From NCBI GenBank assembly GCA_001898035.1, contig MKRX01000006.1, forward strand, positions 186,436-250,435: DNA of 64,000 bases, written 5' to 3'. Of the stretch, positions 8,276 to 17,159 are shown piece after piece. The DNA is from Armatimonadetes bacterium 55-13 (lineage in GTDB: Bacteria > Armatimonadota > Fimbriimonadia > Fimbriimonadales > Fimbriimonadaceae). The notes under the pieces were generated by a model. That model was not told where the DNA came from. It did not search any database and was given only the letters and a program-made list of their open reading frames with translations. A program made the translations under genes and the position numbers. Position 1 is the stretch's first letter. Each line of letters starts with the position of its first letter.

Positions 8276-8845
8276 TTGGCGGTTGATACCAGCGATTTTA
8301 AGAATGGCATGCACTTTTACCTGGACGGCGATGTTTACACAATCGTCGAATTCCAGCACGTTAAGCCCGGAAAGGGGGGCGCGTTCGTCCGAACCCGACT
8401 TCGCAATCTGAAAACGGGGCGTACGCTCGAAAAGACGTTCCGGTCCGGTGAACGCGTCGAGCCAGCGTTCGTCGAACGGTTGAAGATGCAGTTTTTGTAT
8501 CGGCAAGGGGAAGAACTCGTCCTGATGGATTTGGATTCCTACGAGCAGATTCCGGTTCCCGAGGCAAATCTGGGCGATCAGGCCAAGTACCTTAAAGAGG
8601 ACATGGAGATCAGCAGCCTAGTGGCCAACGGCGAAGTACTAGGATATGAAATGCCGAACTTCGTCGAACTAGAAGTTGTGGAAACCGATCCTGGGTATCG
8701 CGGCGATACGGTCAGCGGTGGAAGCACCAAACCGGCCAAGCTCGAGTCCGGAGCAACGGTTCAGGTACCGTTCCATATTAATACGGGCGATATGATTAAG
8801 GTAGATACTCGAACCGACGCCTACCTTGAGCGCGTCAAGAAGTAA
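8276..8845 (+). CDS. efp: Translation elongation factor P
   Basis: Relieves ribosome stalling at polyproline stretches by entering the E site. It has 189 aa and the three OB-type domains of EF-P: the N-terminal domain with the tip loop VKPGKGGAF, the central domain (MQFLYRQGEELVLMD), and the C-terminal domain ending in GDMIKVDTRTDAYLERVKK. The tip residue at about position 33 is Lys, the residue class that can receive post-translational modification (beta-lysyl or 5-aminopentanol type in other bacteria). No modification gene is in the window. It starts with TTG preceded by GTAGGAG at about 8260-8266. A TACAAT box at about 8235 could be its -10. Confidence 0.95.
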   Translation: MAVDTSDFKNGMHFYLDGDVYTIVEFQHVKPGKGGAFVRTRLRNLKTGRTLEKTFRSGERVEPAFVERLKMQFLYRQGEELVLMDLDSYEQIPVPEANLGDQAKYLKEDMEISSLVANGEVLGYEMPNFVELEVVETDPGYRGDTVSGGSTKPAKLESGATVQVPFHINTGDMIKVDTRTDAYLERVKK

Positions 8846-8851
8846 ACATCT

Positions 8852-9928
8852 ATGAGCTATCGCGGGGACGGATCAGGACGAGGAATTGCCGAGGCATTCC
8901 ACGATTTCCTTACCGGAGCCGCGAAGCTTTTGCTCTACGCGGGTCTGTTCGTCGGGCTTGCTTCGGTCGGGTTCCTTATTTACACCGCCATGGTGTTTGG
9001 AGGAGGAAGTACCGGCGCGAGCGAAGCTCAGGCCCTGAGCAACATCGATCTCTTCCAAAAACTTATGATTTCCGGCCTCTTGGGTGCGGGAATCGGCTCA
9101 GCGTTTCTGTTTTGGGGCGAAGAGCTTTTGGGAGCGATCCAGGTTATCCTGGCGGGCATTCTTTACTTCATGCCCTTGATCCTGTCCAGCGCGGGCGTGC
9201 AGGCGGACAACAAGGTTGTCCAAGCGGCGCTCGGAACGATTCAGACTGGGGGCGCCGCGTTTGGCGTCTTGGCGATCTGCGTGTTGGTTTTCGACATTGC
9301 CAACCGCATGGTGACCCGGGTCAAGCAAGGTTCCAAAGCCGATCAGATCAAGTTGGGCAAGGGGATCAAAGAAGAAGCAGACCGGCAGAACGTCTTTTTG
9401 GGCAAGTGCTGGCAACTTCCCTTTTGCCGTAAGTTCGTTCGCGAAAAGTGTCCGATTTATCATGCGCGACGGACCTGCTGGCGCGAGCAAGTGGGCTGCA
9501 TGTGCGAAGAGCAGGTCATTCGGGGAGCGATGGAAAACAAGGCCATCCCCAAGGATGTGGTGGCGGCGGCCAAGTTTATTCCTCAGAACAACAAGCTGAC
9601 GGTAGTTCAGAAGCGAGAGCGGTGCAAGCAGTGCGTTATTTACAACGAGCATCAGAAGCACAAGTACCGCGCGGCATTGCCGGCAGTGATCGTCTTCTTC
9701 ATCGCGTTCTACGCGGTCTGCCGAGGCTTTCTGCTGAGCGCAACCGAAGGGATTATCCAGTCGATGAACTCTTTGGTGGGACGGCTGACGTTTAGTCAGA
9801 ATCCGAAGGGGCCGGGAGCGGTTGTGGCGGAGCCATTTCAGGAAATGCTTCTGATCTGCGTCATGATCATCTTGATGACCTACGCGCTGAAGTTGCTGGA
9901 ATACCTCATCTTCAAACTTAAGATTTAA
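8852..9928 (+). CDS. Multi-spanning membrane protein with a Cys-rich CW-type cytoplasmic loop
   Basis: No firm family assignment. The 358-aa sequence shows four hydrophobic segments in the first ~150 residues (for example LLLYAGLFVGLASVGFLIY and AAFGVLAICVLVFDIA). A soluble stretch of about 110 residues follows, then two more membrane segments (AVIVFFIAFYAVCRGFLL and MLLICVMIILMTYALKLL). The soluble stretch holds nine cysteines in the pattern CWQLPFC, KCPIYHARRTCW, GCMC and, some 80 residues on, CKQC. C-W...C and CPxY...CW pairs resemble the so-called two-CW domains, suggesting a metal or Fe-S site. It begins 6 bases after efp and ends 3 bases before the RtcA-like gene, so an operon is likely. 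Confidence 0.75.
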   Translation: MSYRGDGSGRGIAEAFHDFLTGAAKLLLYAGLFVGLASVGFLIYTAMVFGGGSTGASEAQALSNIDLFQKLMISGLLGAGIGSAFLFWGEELLGAIQVILAGILYFMPLILSSAGVQADNKVVQAALGTIQTGGAAFGVLAICVLVFDIANRMVTRVKQGSKADQIKLGKGIKEEADRQNVFLGKCWQLPFCRKFVREKCPIYHARRTCWREQVGCMCEEQVIRGAMENKAIPKDVVAAAKFIPQNNKLTVVQKRERCKQCVIYNEHQKHKYRAALPAVIVFFIAFYAVCRGFLLSATEGIIQSMNSLVGRLTFSQNPKGPGAVVAEPFQEMLLICVMIILMTYALKLLEYLIFKLKI

Positions 9929-9931
9929 CGA

Positions 9932-10993
9932 ATGGCAACGACGGGCAGCCTCATTACGATCGACGGCGGCCACGGCGAAGGTGGCGGCGCGCTTGTTCGA
10001 ACCGCTCTTACCATGGCCGCGGTGACGCAGCAATCGGTTCGAATCGATAACGTTCGAAACGGCACCAACTATCCTGGCCTCGACATCGAAGACCTCACGT
10101 TGCTTCGGGCTTTGGCAAAGGTCTGCGCGGCTGAGTCTGTAGGGGCGGAGGCGGGATCGAAGTCGGTGAGTTTTTTACCGACTCGACGATCTTCCGGGAT
10201 CAAGGAGGCGATCGATCTGGATCCGAGCGTCCAGCCCAATAGAACGCCGAACGCGAATGTCTTGCTCAACGCGTTGTTGCCGGTTATGGCGCAATCGGGC
10301 GTTTATTCGCGGATCAGCTTGAGTGGAGAGACTTATGGTTCGCACTCGCTTTGCTACGACTACTTCGCCAATGTGACATTGGAGGCGCAGAAGAAGTTTG
10401 GGCTGTATGCCTTTCCCGACTTGGTGACGGCCGGGTTTGGGCGCGAGGGGGGAGGAGAGGTTCAGATCGAGATTGAGCCATCTGCGCTCGAAGCAGTGGA
10501 CTGGTCTACTCCGGGGGAATTGAAGGCGGTTCGGGCGGTGATTGCGATGGGCGAATTGCCGATGACGATTGCGCATCGGGCAATTTCCCACCTCAACAAT
10601 TTGGCTTCGAACGCTCAGCTCCCCATGGAGGCGGAGATTTCTGGGGTGGACTCCCCTCGGCCTGGCCTTTGCATTACGGTATGGGCGGAGTTTGAGCGAG
10701 GTTTTGGAGGCTCGACTTCCATGGGAGCAAAGGGGATTCGAGCGGAAGCGGTGGCCCAGGCGGCATTTGAAGATGTGAATAGCTTCGTGCGGTCGGGAGC
10801 GACGGTGGACCCGTTCTTAGCCGATCAAATTTTGCCGACGGCGATTTTGGCCGAAGGGCAGACGACGTTCAAGGTCTCTCGGATTACCAAGCGGTTTCTG
10901 ACGATTGTTTGGGTCATCAAGCAGTTCCTGCCGATTCACATTACGGTGAAAGGTAAGGAAGGCGAGGCGGGCGAAGTAACGGTGCGCAGGTAG
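9932..10993 (+). CDS. RtcA/RCL1-like RNA 3'-phosphate cyclase homologue, active-site His replaced
   Basis: Member of the RNA 3'-terminal phosphate cyclase fold (353 aa). It has the N-terminal IDGGHGEGGGALVRTALTMA, matching the GEGGGQ...R.AL motif with Ala for Gln, and a C-terminal segment FLADQILPTAIL then RFLTIVWVIKQFLP. In active RtcA this last region reads HLLTN...RFLP, and the His accepts AMP. Here the codon at that place is CGG (Arg), and the following Asn is Ile. The middle substrate-site motifs are also divergent. It may therefore be a cyclase-inactive, RCL1-like paralogue that binds or cuts RNA. It lies between a membrane protein and a Ppx/GppA-like gene, separated by three and nine bases. 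Confidence 0.8.
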   Translation: MATTGSLITIDGGHGEGGGALVRTALTMAAVTQQSVRIDNVRNGTNYPGLDIEDLTLLRALAKVCAAESVGAEAGSKSVSFLPTRRSSGIKEAIDLDPSVQPNRTPNANVLLNALLPVMAQSGVYSRISLSGETYGSHSLCYDYFANVTLEAQKKFGLYAFPDLVTAGFGREGGGEVQIEIEPSALEAVDWSTPGELKAVRAVIAMGELPMTIAHRAISHLNNLASNAQLPMEAEISGVDSPRPGLCITVWAEFERGFGGSTSMGAKGIRAEAVAQAAFEDVNSFVRSGATVDPFLADQILPTAILAEGQTTFKVSRITKRFLTIVWVIKQFLPIHITVKGKEGEAGEVTVRR

Positions 10994-11002
10994 CATTGCA
11001 CG

Positions 11003-11938
11003 GTGCGTAAGGCTGTCATCGACGTCGGATCTAACTCCGTCCTTCTTGTAGTTGCGGAGCAGGTAGACGGTCACTGGAATTATTTGTACGAAGACACGGC
11101 GGTTACCGCTCTGGGGGAAGGGACCAAGACCACGGGGCTTTTGGGCGAGGCTGGAATGTCAGCAACCTTGGAGGCGCTGGCTCAGTTTTTTGGAAAGGCT
11201 CGTGAGTTTGGGGCGGAATCGATTGTTGCGGGAGCGACGATGGCGGCTCGGATTGCCACCAATACGGGAGATTTCTTGACTCGGGCGGAGGAGCAGGGGA
11301 CGCCATGCGTCGTGCTTTCTGGCGAGGACGAGGCTCAGCTTGGGTTTTTGGCGGTGGCGAACGATCCGATTTTTGCAGACGCTCAACGACTCTCCATTAT
11401 CGATCCCGGTGGTCATAGCACGGAATTGGTCACGGCTGACCGAACCCCGGATGGATGGGACGTAAAGTTTCGAAAAAGCTATCCGGTAGGGACCTTGGGA
11501 TTGCGCAGCACTCACTTTCCCCAAGAGCGGATTTCTCCGATGGAGATGTTGCGCGGGGTCAGCTATGTGGACGATTTAATTGGGCTGGCTTACCGACCGA
11601 ACGAGGGTGGGATCGCGGTGGTGTTGGGAGCTACGGGAACCAATCTGGTCACGATTCGTGAGAAGATGACGGAGTGGCAACCGGATAAGGTCCACGGAGC
11701 CTGGCTGGACTATGAAGAAGTCAGCAAAGCGTTCGGGTGGTTGGCGCCGATGTCCGACGAGGAACGGGCTCACGTGGTGGGGATTGAGAAGGGTCGGGAG
11801 AAGACCATCCACTTGGGCGCACTCATTCTGGAAAGATTCCTTCATGCGTTGCGGATATTGGGGTGCCGGGTCAGCGTCCGGGGATGGCGACACGCCCTGT
11901 TAGAATACGGGGTTCCCAGCGAGACGGAAGAGAGGTAG
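11003..11938 (+). CDS. Ppx/GppA-family exopolyphosphatase/guanosine pentaphosphatase-like protein
   Basis: ASKHA-fold phosphatase of the Ppx/GppA family, 311 aa, corresponding to the two N-terminal ASKHA domains without the C-terminal HD extension of E. coli Ppx. Phosphate-loop motifs are AVIDVGSNSVLLVV at the N-terminus and IIDPGGHSTELV near residue 133. The expected GATG element, here VVLGATGTNLV, lies near residue 210. It probably hydrolyses polyphosphate or pppGpp, though specificity cannot be read from sequence. The GTG start is at 11003, ten bases after the RtcA-like stop. Confidence 0.88.
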   Translation: MRKAVIDVGSNSVLLVVAEQVDGHWNYLYEDTAVTALGEGTKTTGLLGEAGMSATLEALAQFFGKAREFGAESIVAGATMAARIATNTGDFLTRAEEQGTPCVVLSGEDEAQLGFLAVANDPIFADAQRLSIIDPGGHSTELVTADRTPDGWDVKFRKSYPVGTLGLRSTHFPQERISPMEMLRGVSYVDDLIGLAYRPNEGGIAVVLGATGTNLVTIREKMTEWQPDKVHGAWLDYEEVSKAFGWLAPMSDEERAHVVGIEKGREKTIHLGALILERFLHALRILGCRVSVRGWRHALLEYGVPSETEER

Positions 11939-11973
11939 TATCTGGTCACTTTCGTACGGCGAATCGGTGATCG

Positions 11974-12744
11974 ATGTTCTGGCAGGTTCCTTCCAATCAA
12001 AGAGTAGCGCTGGGGGCGCTAGGCACCGTCTTAGCGGGGTTTGTGCTCTACTTTGGGGCGCAGAACGTGAAAAAGCCGGCGCCGATCGTCTTTTCGCAGG
12101 CGGCCCCGGTGGGCGCAGGCTCTTCTCCTATGGCGGCGGTTCCGGCGGACGATCTCATCGTTCATGTCGCCGGTGAAGTAAAAAAGCCAGGGGTCTACCA
12201 TCTCAAACCGGGTTCGCGGGTGGCGGACGCTATCTAGACGGCGGGCGGGACGACGGCGAAGGCCGACCTGGGGGCTTGGAATCTGGCGGCGAAGGTGGCA
12301 GATGGCGACCAGGTTTACGTCAATGCAAAGTCGGTGGCTCCGGCGGTTGTCCAGCCTTCGGCTGGCGGCTCCAAGGCATCTCATTCCGTCAAAGCCAAAC
12401 CTAAGCCGCTGGAGGGCTTTGTTCCTTTGCGAGTCGACATTCCGGAGAAGTTCCGGGGTGGGGCGAGCATTCCTTTGGCTGAGCAGATTCCTGCGCCTCG
12501 CGGGGGAAGGTCAGATCATCCCAAGTATCAGAAGAAAGCGGAACCGGCTCCGGGTTCGATTTCTCTCAATTCTGCCTCAGAAACAGAGTTTCAAAAGTTG
12601 CCCGGGGTGGGTCCGGCGACGGCGAAGAAGATCGTTGAGTATCGAAACGCGCATGGCTCGTTTGCGAGTGTCGACGAACTCTTAGCGGTGAAAGGGATTG
12701 GGCCGAAGAAACTTGCGGCGATGCGCAAGTTTCTTCGGCTTTGA
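11974..12744 (+). pseudogene. comEA: ComEA-type DNA-uptake protein interrupted by one in-frame TAG
   Basis: ComEA is a membrane-anchored DNA receptor for natural transformation. The frame encodes an N-terminal membrane segment (ALGALGTVLAGFVLYFG), an SLBB domain (LIVHVAGEVKKPGVYHLKPG then RVADAI), a linker, and a C-terminal helix-hairpin-helix DNA-binding domain (FQKLPGVGPATAKKIVEY, VKGIGPKKLAAM). A single TAG at 12235-12237 splits it after residue 87. The frame is otherwise continuous from 11974 to 12744, and family members have Gln or Glu at this place (ADAIxxAGG), so a CAG-to-TAG change is the simplest explanation. TAG is a normal stop elsewhere in this window (hflX, prmC). Either transformation is impaired or the base is a sequencing error. 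Confidence 0.85.
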
Positions 12745-12745
12745 G

Positions 12746-14473
12746 CTAGCGGCCGCCGAGACCGCTGAGGGTGACGCCCTCGATGAAGTACTTCTGCGCG
12801 AAGAAGAAGACTCCTAGGACCGGGAGGATGGTTAGGGTGGCGAAGGCCATGAGCAGGCCGGGCTCGCCGGACCGATCGCCCTGGAACAATTGGAGCGCGT
12901 AGCTTAACGGCATGTTCTCAGGTGAATTGATGTAGATCAGCGGCTGCATGAAATTGTTCCATGCGGCCATGAAGGTCCAGATCGCGATGACGGCGAGGGC
13001 AGGCTTGATTTGGGGGAGCATGATGCTCCAGAAGGCTCGGAAGTAAGAACAACCGTCGATTTTGGCGGCGTCTTCCAACTCCATGGGAATTCCTTTGAAG
13101 AATTGTCTCAGAAGGAAGACGTTGAATGCGCTGGCGAAGAAGGCGGGGACCCAGATGGGATAGAGAGTGTCGATCCAGCCCAGCCGTCGGAAGATGAGGA
13201 ATTGGGGTAAGAGCGTGACGGCGCCGGGGAGCATCATCGTGCTGAGCAGGATTGCAAAGAGTAGATCTCGGCCCGGGAACTTCATTCTTGAGAAGGCATA
13301 GGCGACGATGGACGAACTGAGAATGGTGCCGACGACACTTAAGACGACCAAGATCAGGGTGTTCTTGACGTATACGAGGCCGTTGTTCGTTTCAGGAGGC
13401 AGATAGCTGAGAGCCTCGGTGTAGTTCTCGGTGCGGAGTCCGATGTGGCGAACGGGCTCGATATCTTCGGGTCCAAATTGGACTTCCTTCCCTTTCAGGT
13501 TGGCCGGGGCAGTGAGTTGGAGTTTGACTCCACCGTCTTCAAGGGCCTCGATGGCGAAGCCAGTGACATCTGTTCCATCCAGCTTGGCGGTGTAGATGGG
13601 GGCGTCTCGGGGGACTTCTTTGAGTTTTGAGAATTGGGTTTCGATGGTCGTTCCGCGGATGGCCATAGGGGATTGGACGTCAACCTTCACGACGTCATTG
13701 GCCTCGCGCTGAGTGACCACACCGCGAACAGTCTGCCCATTTTCTTGGAGTTCGAAGAGTGGGTTCTTCGGGTCCATGTAGGGGTGCGTTTCTTGCACTC
13801 GGGGAACCCAGACGATGCCGTTCGGGCTGGACATGTCGCGATCTTCCTTGAAGCTGGTGATAACCAGATAGGCGAAGGGGAGGCCGAAGACGATGGAACC
13901 GGCGATCAGGGCGATTTGGGTGACGATGGTTTTGGAGAGACCGCGGTTCTTAGCCGTTCGGCCCGCCCAAATCATGATGGCCATGGCGGCGACGAGGCCG
14001 AGGATGATGGAGGCGGCGGCGTTGATCGAGAAGGGGATGCCGCCCTTGAGGATCTCGATTTTGGAATCGGGGTCCATCTTGTAGAGGGTGCCAAAGATGG
14101 CGAGTCCGATTCCCCAGATGCCGGCGGCTTTGAGGCGATCGGTCCTTTCTTCCTCGTTAATTGCGAAGAAACCTTGGACGAGTCTCACCAAGCCGTAGAC
14201 AAGACAGAGGACGCCGAGCCATGCGGAATACGGCATGACGAACCAGACGAGCGGTATGACTACGCCGGCGGGCCTCTTTTCCAGGAGTGAGGGGAGGGTG
14301 GCGCCGATGGCGAGACCGACGGCGGCGACGACCGCGCTGATTCCCAGATTGCGGGTGAGCTTGCCGTCAGACGGTCCGTTCGAGCCCAGCGCCATTTGAA
14401 GTCCAAGTTGGACGGTCCGAAAGGCGGCGAACCAGCCGAGCCAGGTGAGGAGTGTTCCGATCGCGTAAATCAT
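12746..14473 (-). CDS. Carbohydrate ABC transporter permease (MalG-type) with extra N-terminal membrane region and a large insertion
   Basis: Inner-membrane permease of the CUT1 sugar family. The C-terminal ~250 residues are standard: NTLILVVLSVVGTILSSSIV..., the ATPase-contacting EAA loop EDAAKIDGCSYFRAFWSI, and the C-terminal FIEGVTLSGLGG. At 575 aa it is about twice the usual length. Roughly 180 residues with several membrane segments precede the first canonical helix (GLPFAYLVITSFKE). About 130 soluble residues are then inserted between that helix and the ENYTEALSY element. The gene overlaps the upstream binding-protein/permease fusion by four bases (ATGA), so they form one operon. No ATP-binding subunit is adjacent. 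Confidence 0.88.
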   Translation of the reverse strand: MIYAIGTLLTWLGWFAAFRTVQLGLQMALGSNGPSDGKLTRNLGISAVVAAVGLAIGATLPSLLEKRPAGVVIPLVWFVMPYSAWLGVLCLVYGLVRLVQGFFAINEEERTDRLKAAGIWGIGLAIFGTLYKMDPDSKIEILKGGIPFSINAAASIILGLVAAMAIMIWAGRTAKNRGLSKTIVTQIALIAGSIVFGLPFAYLVITSFKEDRDMSSPNGIVWVPRVQETHPYMDPKNPLFELQENGQTVRGVVTQREANDVVKVDVQSPMAIRGTTIETQFSKLKEVPRDAPIYTAKLDGTDVTGFAIEALEDGGVKLQLTAPANLKGKEVQFGPEDIEPVRHIGLRTENYTEALSYLPPETNNGLVYVKNTLILVVLSVVGTILSSSIVAYAFSRMKFPGRDLLFAILLSTMMLPGAVTLLPQFLIFRRLGWIDTLYPIWVPAFFASAFNVFLLRQFFKGIPMELEDAAKIDGCSYFRAFWSIMLPQIKPALAVIAIWTFMAAWNNFMQPLIYINSPENMPLSYALQLFQGDRSGEPGLLMAFATLTILPVLGVFFFAQKYFIEGVTLSGLGGR

Positions 14474-16917
14474 TTATCGTTCTCGTAGTGGACCCAGCGC
14501 GGGGACAGCTTAAATTGGGCGAAGGTGAGGATCACGATGATGGCAAAGATGAGCCAGGCAAGGGACGACGCGTAGCCCATTTTGAAGGTCTCGAATCCGT
14601 TTCGGAAGAGGTAGTAGACCGGGGTCAGCATGGAGTCGTCGGGGCCGATGGGGCCGTCTGACGAGGGCTTCATGATGTACTGGCGGTCAAATTCCTGCAT
14701 GGCTCCGATGAAGCCCATGACCATGTTGAAGAAGATGATGGGGCTGAGCTGCGGGAAGGTAATGGACCAGAAGAGTTGGCGATTGGATGCGCCATCGATT
14801 CCGGCGGCTTCGTAAAGTGAGGTGGGAACGCCTTTTAGGCCCGCGAGCCAAAGGACCATGCCGCTTCCGGCTCCCCATACTCCCATGAGGATCAGGGCGG
14901 GCTTCGACCAATCGGCGGATTGGATCCATCCGGGAGGGGCGATGCTCAACCACTGCGTGATGGTGCTTTGCCAGAAGGAATTGACGAGGCCCTTATTCGC
15001 ATCGGGGGTGAGAACCCACATCCACAGAACCGCACTGGCCACGCCGGGGACGATGGCGGGGACATAGAAGAAGGTGCGGTAGAAGCGCATCCCTCGTGCG
15101 GCGGTATTCAGCAAGAGGGCGATGGCGAGGCCGGTGGCAAGGGAAAGCGGGACGCCGACTCCGGCAAGGTAAATCGCGTTGCCGAGCGCCTTGGAGACGT
15201 TGCCCCAATCGACGGTGGCGATATCGTGATAGTTACGGAACCCAACCCAGCGTGCTTCGTTCAGCACGTCGTACTGGGTGAAGCTGAAGAAGAGCGAAGC
15301 GACCATGGGGCCGAGGATGAGGACGACGAACCCGAGCACCCAGGGGGAAATAAAGAGGTAGGCCCACTTGGCTTCGGTACGGGCGAGTCGGCCCAGCCTC
15401 AGTCGGGTGAAGTGGATAACAAAATATAGCAGCGACAGAACGATGACGATGATCGCGATCTGCCCGGGAATGGCCAAGTTGACCACGGGATAGTTGCTCT
15501 TTGTGAAGAACGCATCCAGGTCTCGCTGGACAGCAGCCTGTCCGGCGAGGAGAGCGGCTTTCGGGCTCATCTTGTGGTAGCACGCAGCTTCCATCGCCTT
15601 GACGTGCTCATTCCACAGGGTTTGCCCGACAAAGGTGGCGGGTCGTATTCGCCCGAACTGGGCCATCTCCAAGTGCATCTTGACGGCATCGGCGTACTTC
15701 TTGATGCCGGGTCGGAATTTTTCGTAGCCGATTTCGTTGGCTTCTCGGCTGGCGAGCTGGCGGGGGACGTAGACTCGGCCACGGAGCTTGTCCCAGGCTT
15801 GCTGTGCCTGCATCTCGATGACGCGGCCCTCGGTGCTGGTGGCGAACTTGATGAACTCCCAGCCGTCGTTGGTGTTTCGGGCACCGCGCGGGATCGCGTA
15901 ACTGAACCCGCCCATCCAGGTCACAAAGGTGTCCTTCTCGTCCTTAAAGCGCCCGACCTTGTTGTATCGGTCATCGGGGACAGGGGCGGGGGCCACACCG
16001 AAATCGAGGGCGGGGCCGTAGCGGGCGAGGCTGGAGATGATCCAGTCACCGTCGATCTTCATGGCGACCTTGCCGATGATGAAGGCGTCGTTCTCTTTTC
16101 CGAGGAATCCTGATTCAAAGGATCGGGCTTTCTCGTATCCGCCGAGGAGGTCGTAACCCTTCACCATGAAATTCAGGGCTTCTTCGGACGCAGGCGAGTC
16201 CAGGGTGCATTTCTTTCCATCCGGAGACATGAAAGAGGCGTTGTTCTGGAAGGAATACATGTAAAGCCAGCTATTGCCAAAGTTGGGCATGAAGCCGGCT
16301 CGTTTGAGCGTGCCGTCCTTGTTTTTCTCGGTGATGATTTCGCTGTATTTGAGGACTTCGGACCAGGTGCGGGGGGCACGTTCTGGGTCGAGACCGGCGG
16401 CGCGAAGTTCGGCGGCCTTTTCTCGGAAAATCTTCTTGTTGTAGTAGAGGATTCGGTTATCGGCGCCGGTAGGGATGCCGTAGACCTGCCCCTCGTAGGT
16501 GGCTTCTTCCCAGGGAGCTTTGTAGTACTGCTCGGGTTTGGGACAAAGGGGATCGTTCTTGTCTCTTTCCAGAAGAGGCGAGAGGGACTGGAAGGCGCCT
16601 CGACTGGCCCAGTCGGCGATGGAAAATCGGTCTTGACTGATGACATCGGGGGCGACGTTTCCCACGATGCTGGTCATGAGCTTTTGGGGGTTCATGGCCC
16701 CCGCTCCCATGCTGAGGACACGAACGTTGATGTCTTGGTGACGGCGTTGGAACTCCCTTACCACCGCTTCGATGCCCTTGGTATCTGGTCCGAATGCGAC
16801 GCCCCAGATGACAAGGTCTCGTTTTTTGGCAATATCAGGAGCGGGCTCGCCAGGTCCAGCCATAACGATTCCCGGCAGGAGAGCGAGAAGGGGGAGGAAG
16901 CAGCGTTGCCAAGCCAT
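14470..16917 (-). CDS. Sugar ABC transporter: binding protein fused to MalF-type permease
   Basis: An 815-aa fusion. Residues 1-20 are a signal peptide (FLPLLALLPGIVMAG). Residues ~30-480 are a family-1 extracellular solute-binding protein (DLVIWGVAFGPDTKGIEAVV, APDVISQDRFSIADWASRGA, TWSEVLKYSEII). After a membrane segment (IAIIVIVLSLLYFVIHF) comes a complete MalF/UgpA-type permease with the FISPWVLGFVVLILGPMVAS start and EAA loop YEAAGIDGASNRQLFWSI. CUT1 systems normally encode these as separate proteins. Tethering the receptor to one permease would fix it at the membrane, as known for GlnP- and OpuA-type importers. The reading frame is uninterrupted through the junction. The substrate is unknown but probably an oligosaccharide. 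Confidence 0.9.
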   Translation of the reverse strand: MAWQRCFLPLLALLPGIVMAGPGEPAPDIAKKRDLVIWGVAFGPDTKGIEAVVREFQRRHQDINVRVLSMGAGAMNPQKLMTSIVGNVAPDVISQDRFSIADWASRGAFQSLSPLLERDKNDPLCPKPEQYYKAPWEEATYEGQVYGIPTGADNRILYYNKKIFREKAAELRAAGLDPERAPRTWSEVLKYSEIITEKNKDGTLKRAGFMPNFGNSWLYMYSFQNNASFMSPDGKKCTLDSPASEEALNFMVKGYDLLGGYEKARSFESGFLGKENDAFIIGKVAMKIDGDWIISSLARYGPALDFGVAPAPVPDDRYNKVGRFKDEKDTFVTWMGGFSYAIPRGARNTNDGWEFIKFATSTEGRVIEMQAQQAWDKLRGRVYVPRQLASREANEIGYEKFRPGIKKYADAVKMHLEMAQFGRIRPATFVGQTLWNEHVKAMEAACYHKMSPKAALLAGQAAVQRDLDAFFTKSNYPVVNLAIPGQIAIIVIVLSLLYFVIHFTRLRLGRLARTEAKWAYLFISPWVLGFVVLILGPMVASLFFSFTQYDVLNEARWVGFRNYHDIATVDWGNVSKALGNAIYLAGVGVPLSLATGLAIALLLNTAARGMRFYRTFFYVPAIVPGVASAVLWMWVLTPDANKGLVNSFWQSTITQWLSIAPPGWIQSADWSKPALILMGVWGAGSGMVLWLAGLKGVPTSLYEAAGIDGASNRQLFWSITFPQLSPIIFFNMVMGFIGAMQEFDRQYIMKPSSDGPIGPDDSMLTPVYYLFRNGFETFKMGYASSLAWLIFAIIVILTFAQFKLSPRWVHYENDK

Positions 16918-17159
16918 CAGAGTCTCCCTATCTTACTGCCAACTTGTGTGAATACGAATTCCACGGATAAAACTCTGGGAGACACGAGTCGAATGACGTC
17001 GAATTTGCCCCTTCCGTTTCTTTAAATCTCGATGAATTTCACGGAACGAAACGGATTTCTCGACCGTCTGGAAGGGTACATTGTCGCCTATGGCAATGTC
17101 GCCTGACGCGGTTATTTCGCGCGTCATCCAGACAATGAAGACTGGAGGTTGTTCTGTCA

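Noticed and set aside
12238-12744. The second half of comEA as an independent small helix-hairpin-helix gene
   Set aside because: It is in the same frame as the first half with only a stop codon between, lacks a ribosome binding site, and its N-terminal part completes the interrupted SLBB domain.
17079-17102. ACATTG...CAATGT inverted repeat upstream of the 95-aa gene as an operator
   Set aside because: Only six-base arms with a ten-base spacer and no second copy in the window; too weak to report as a site.
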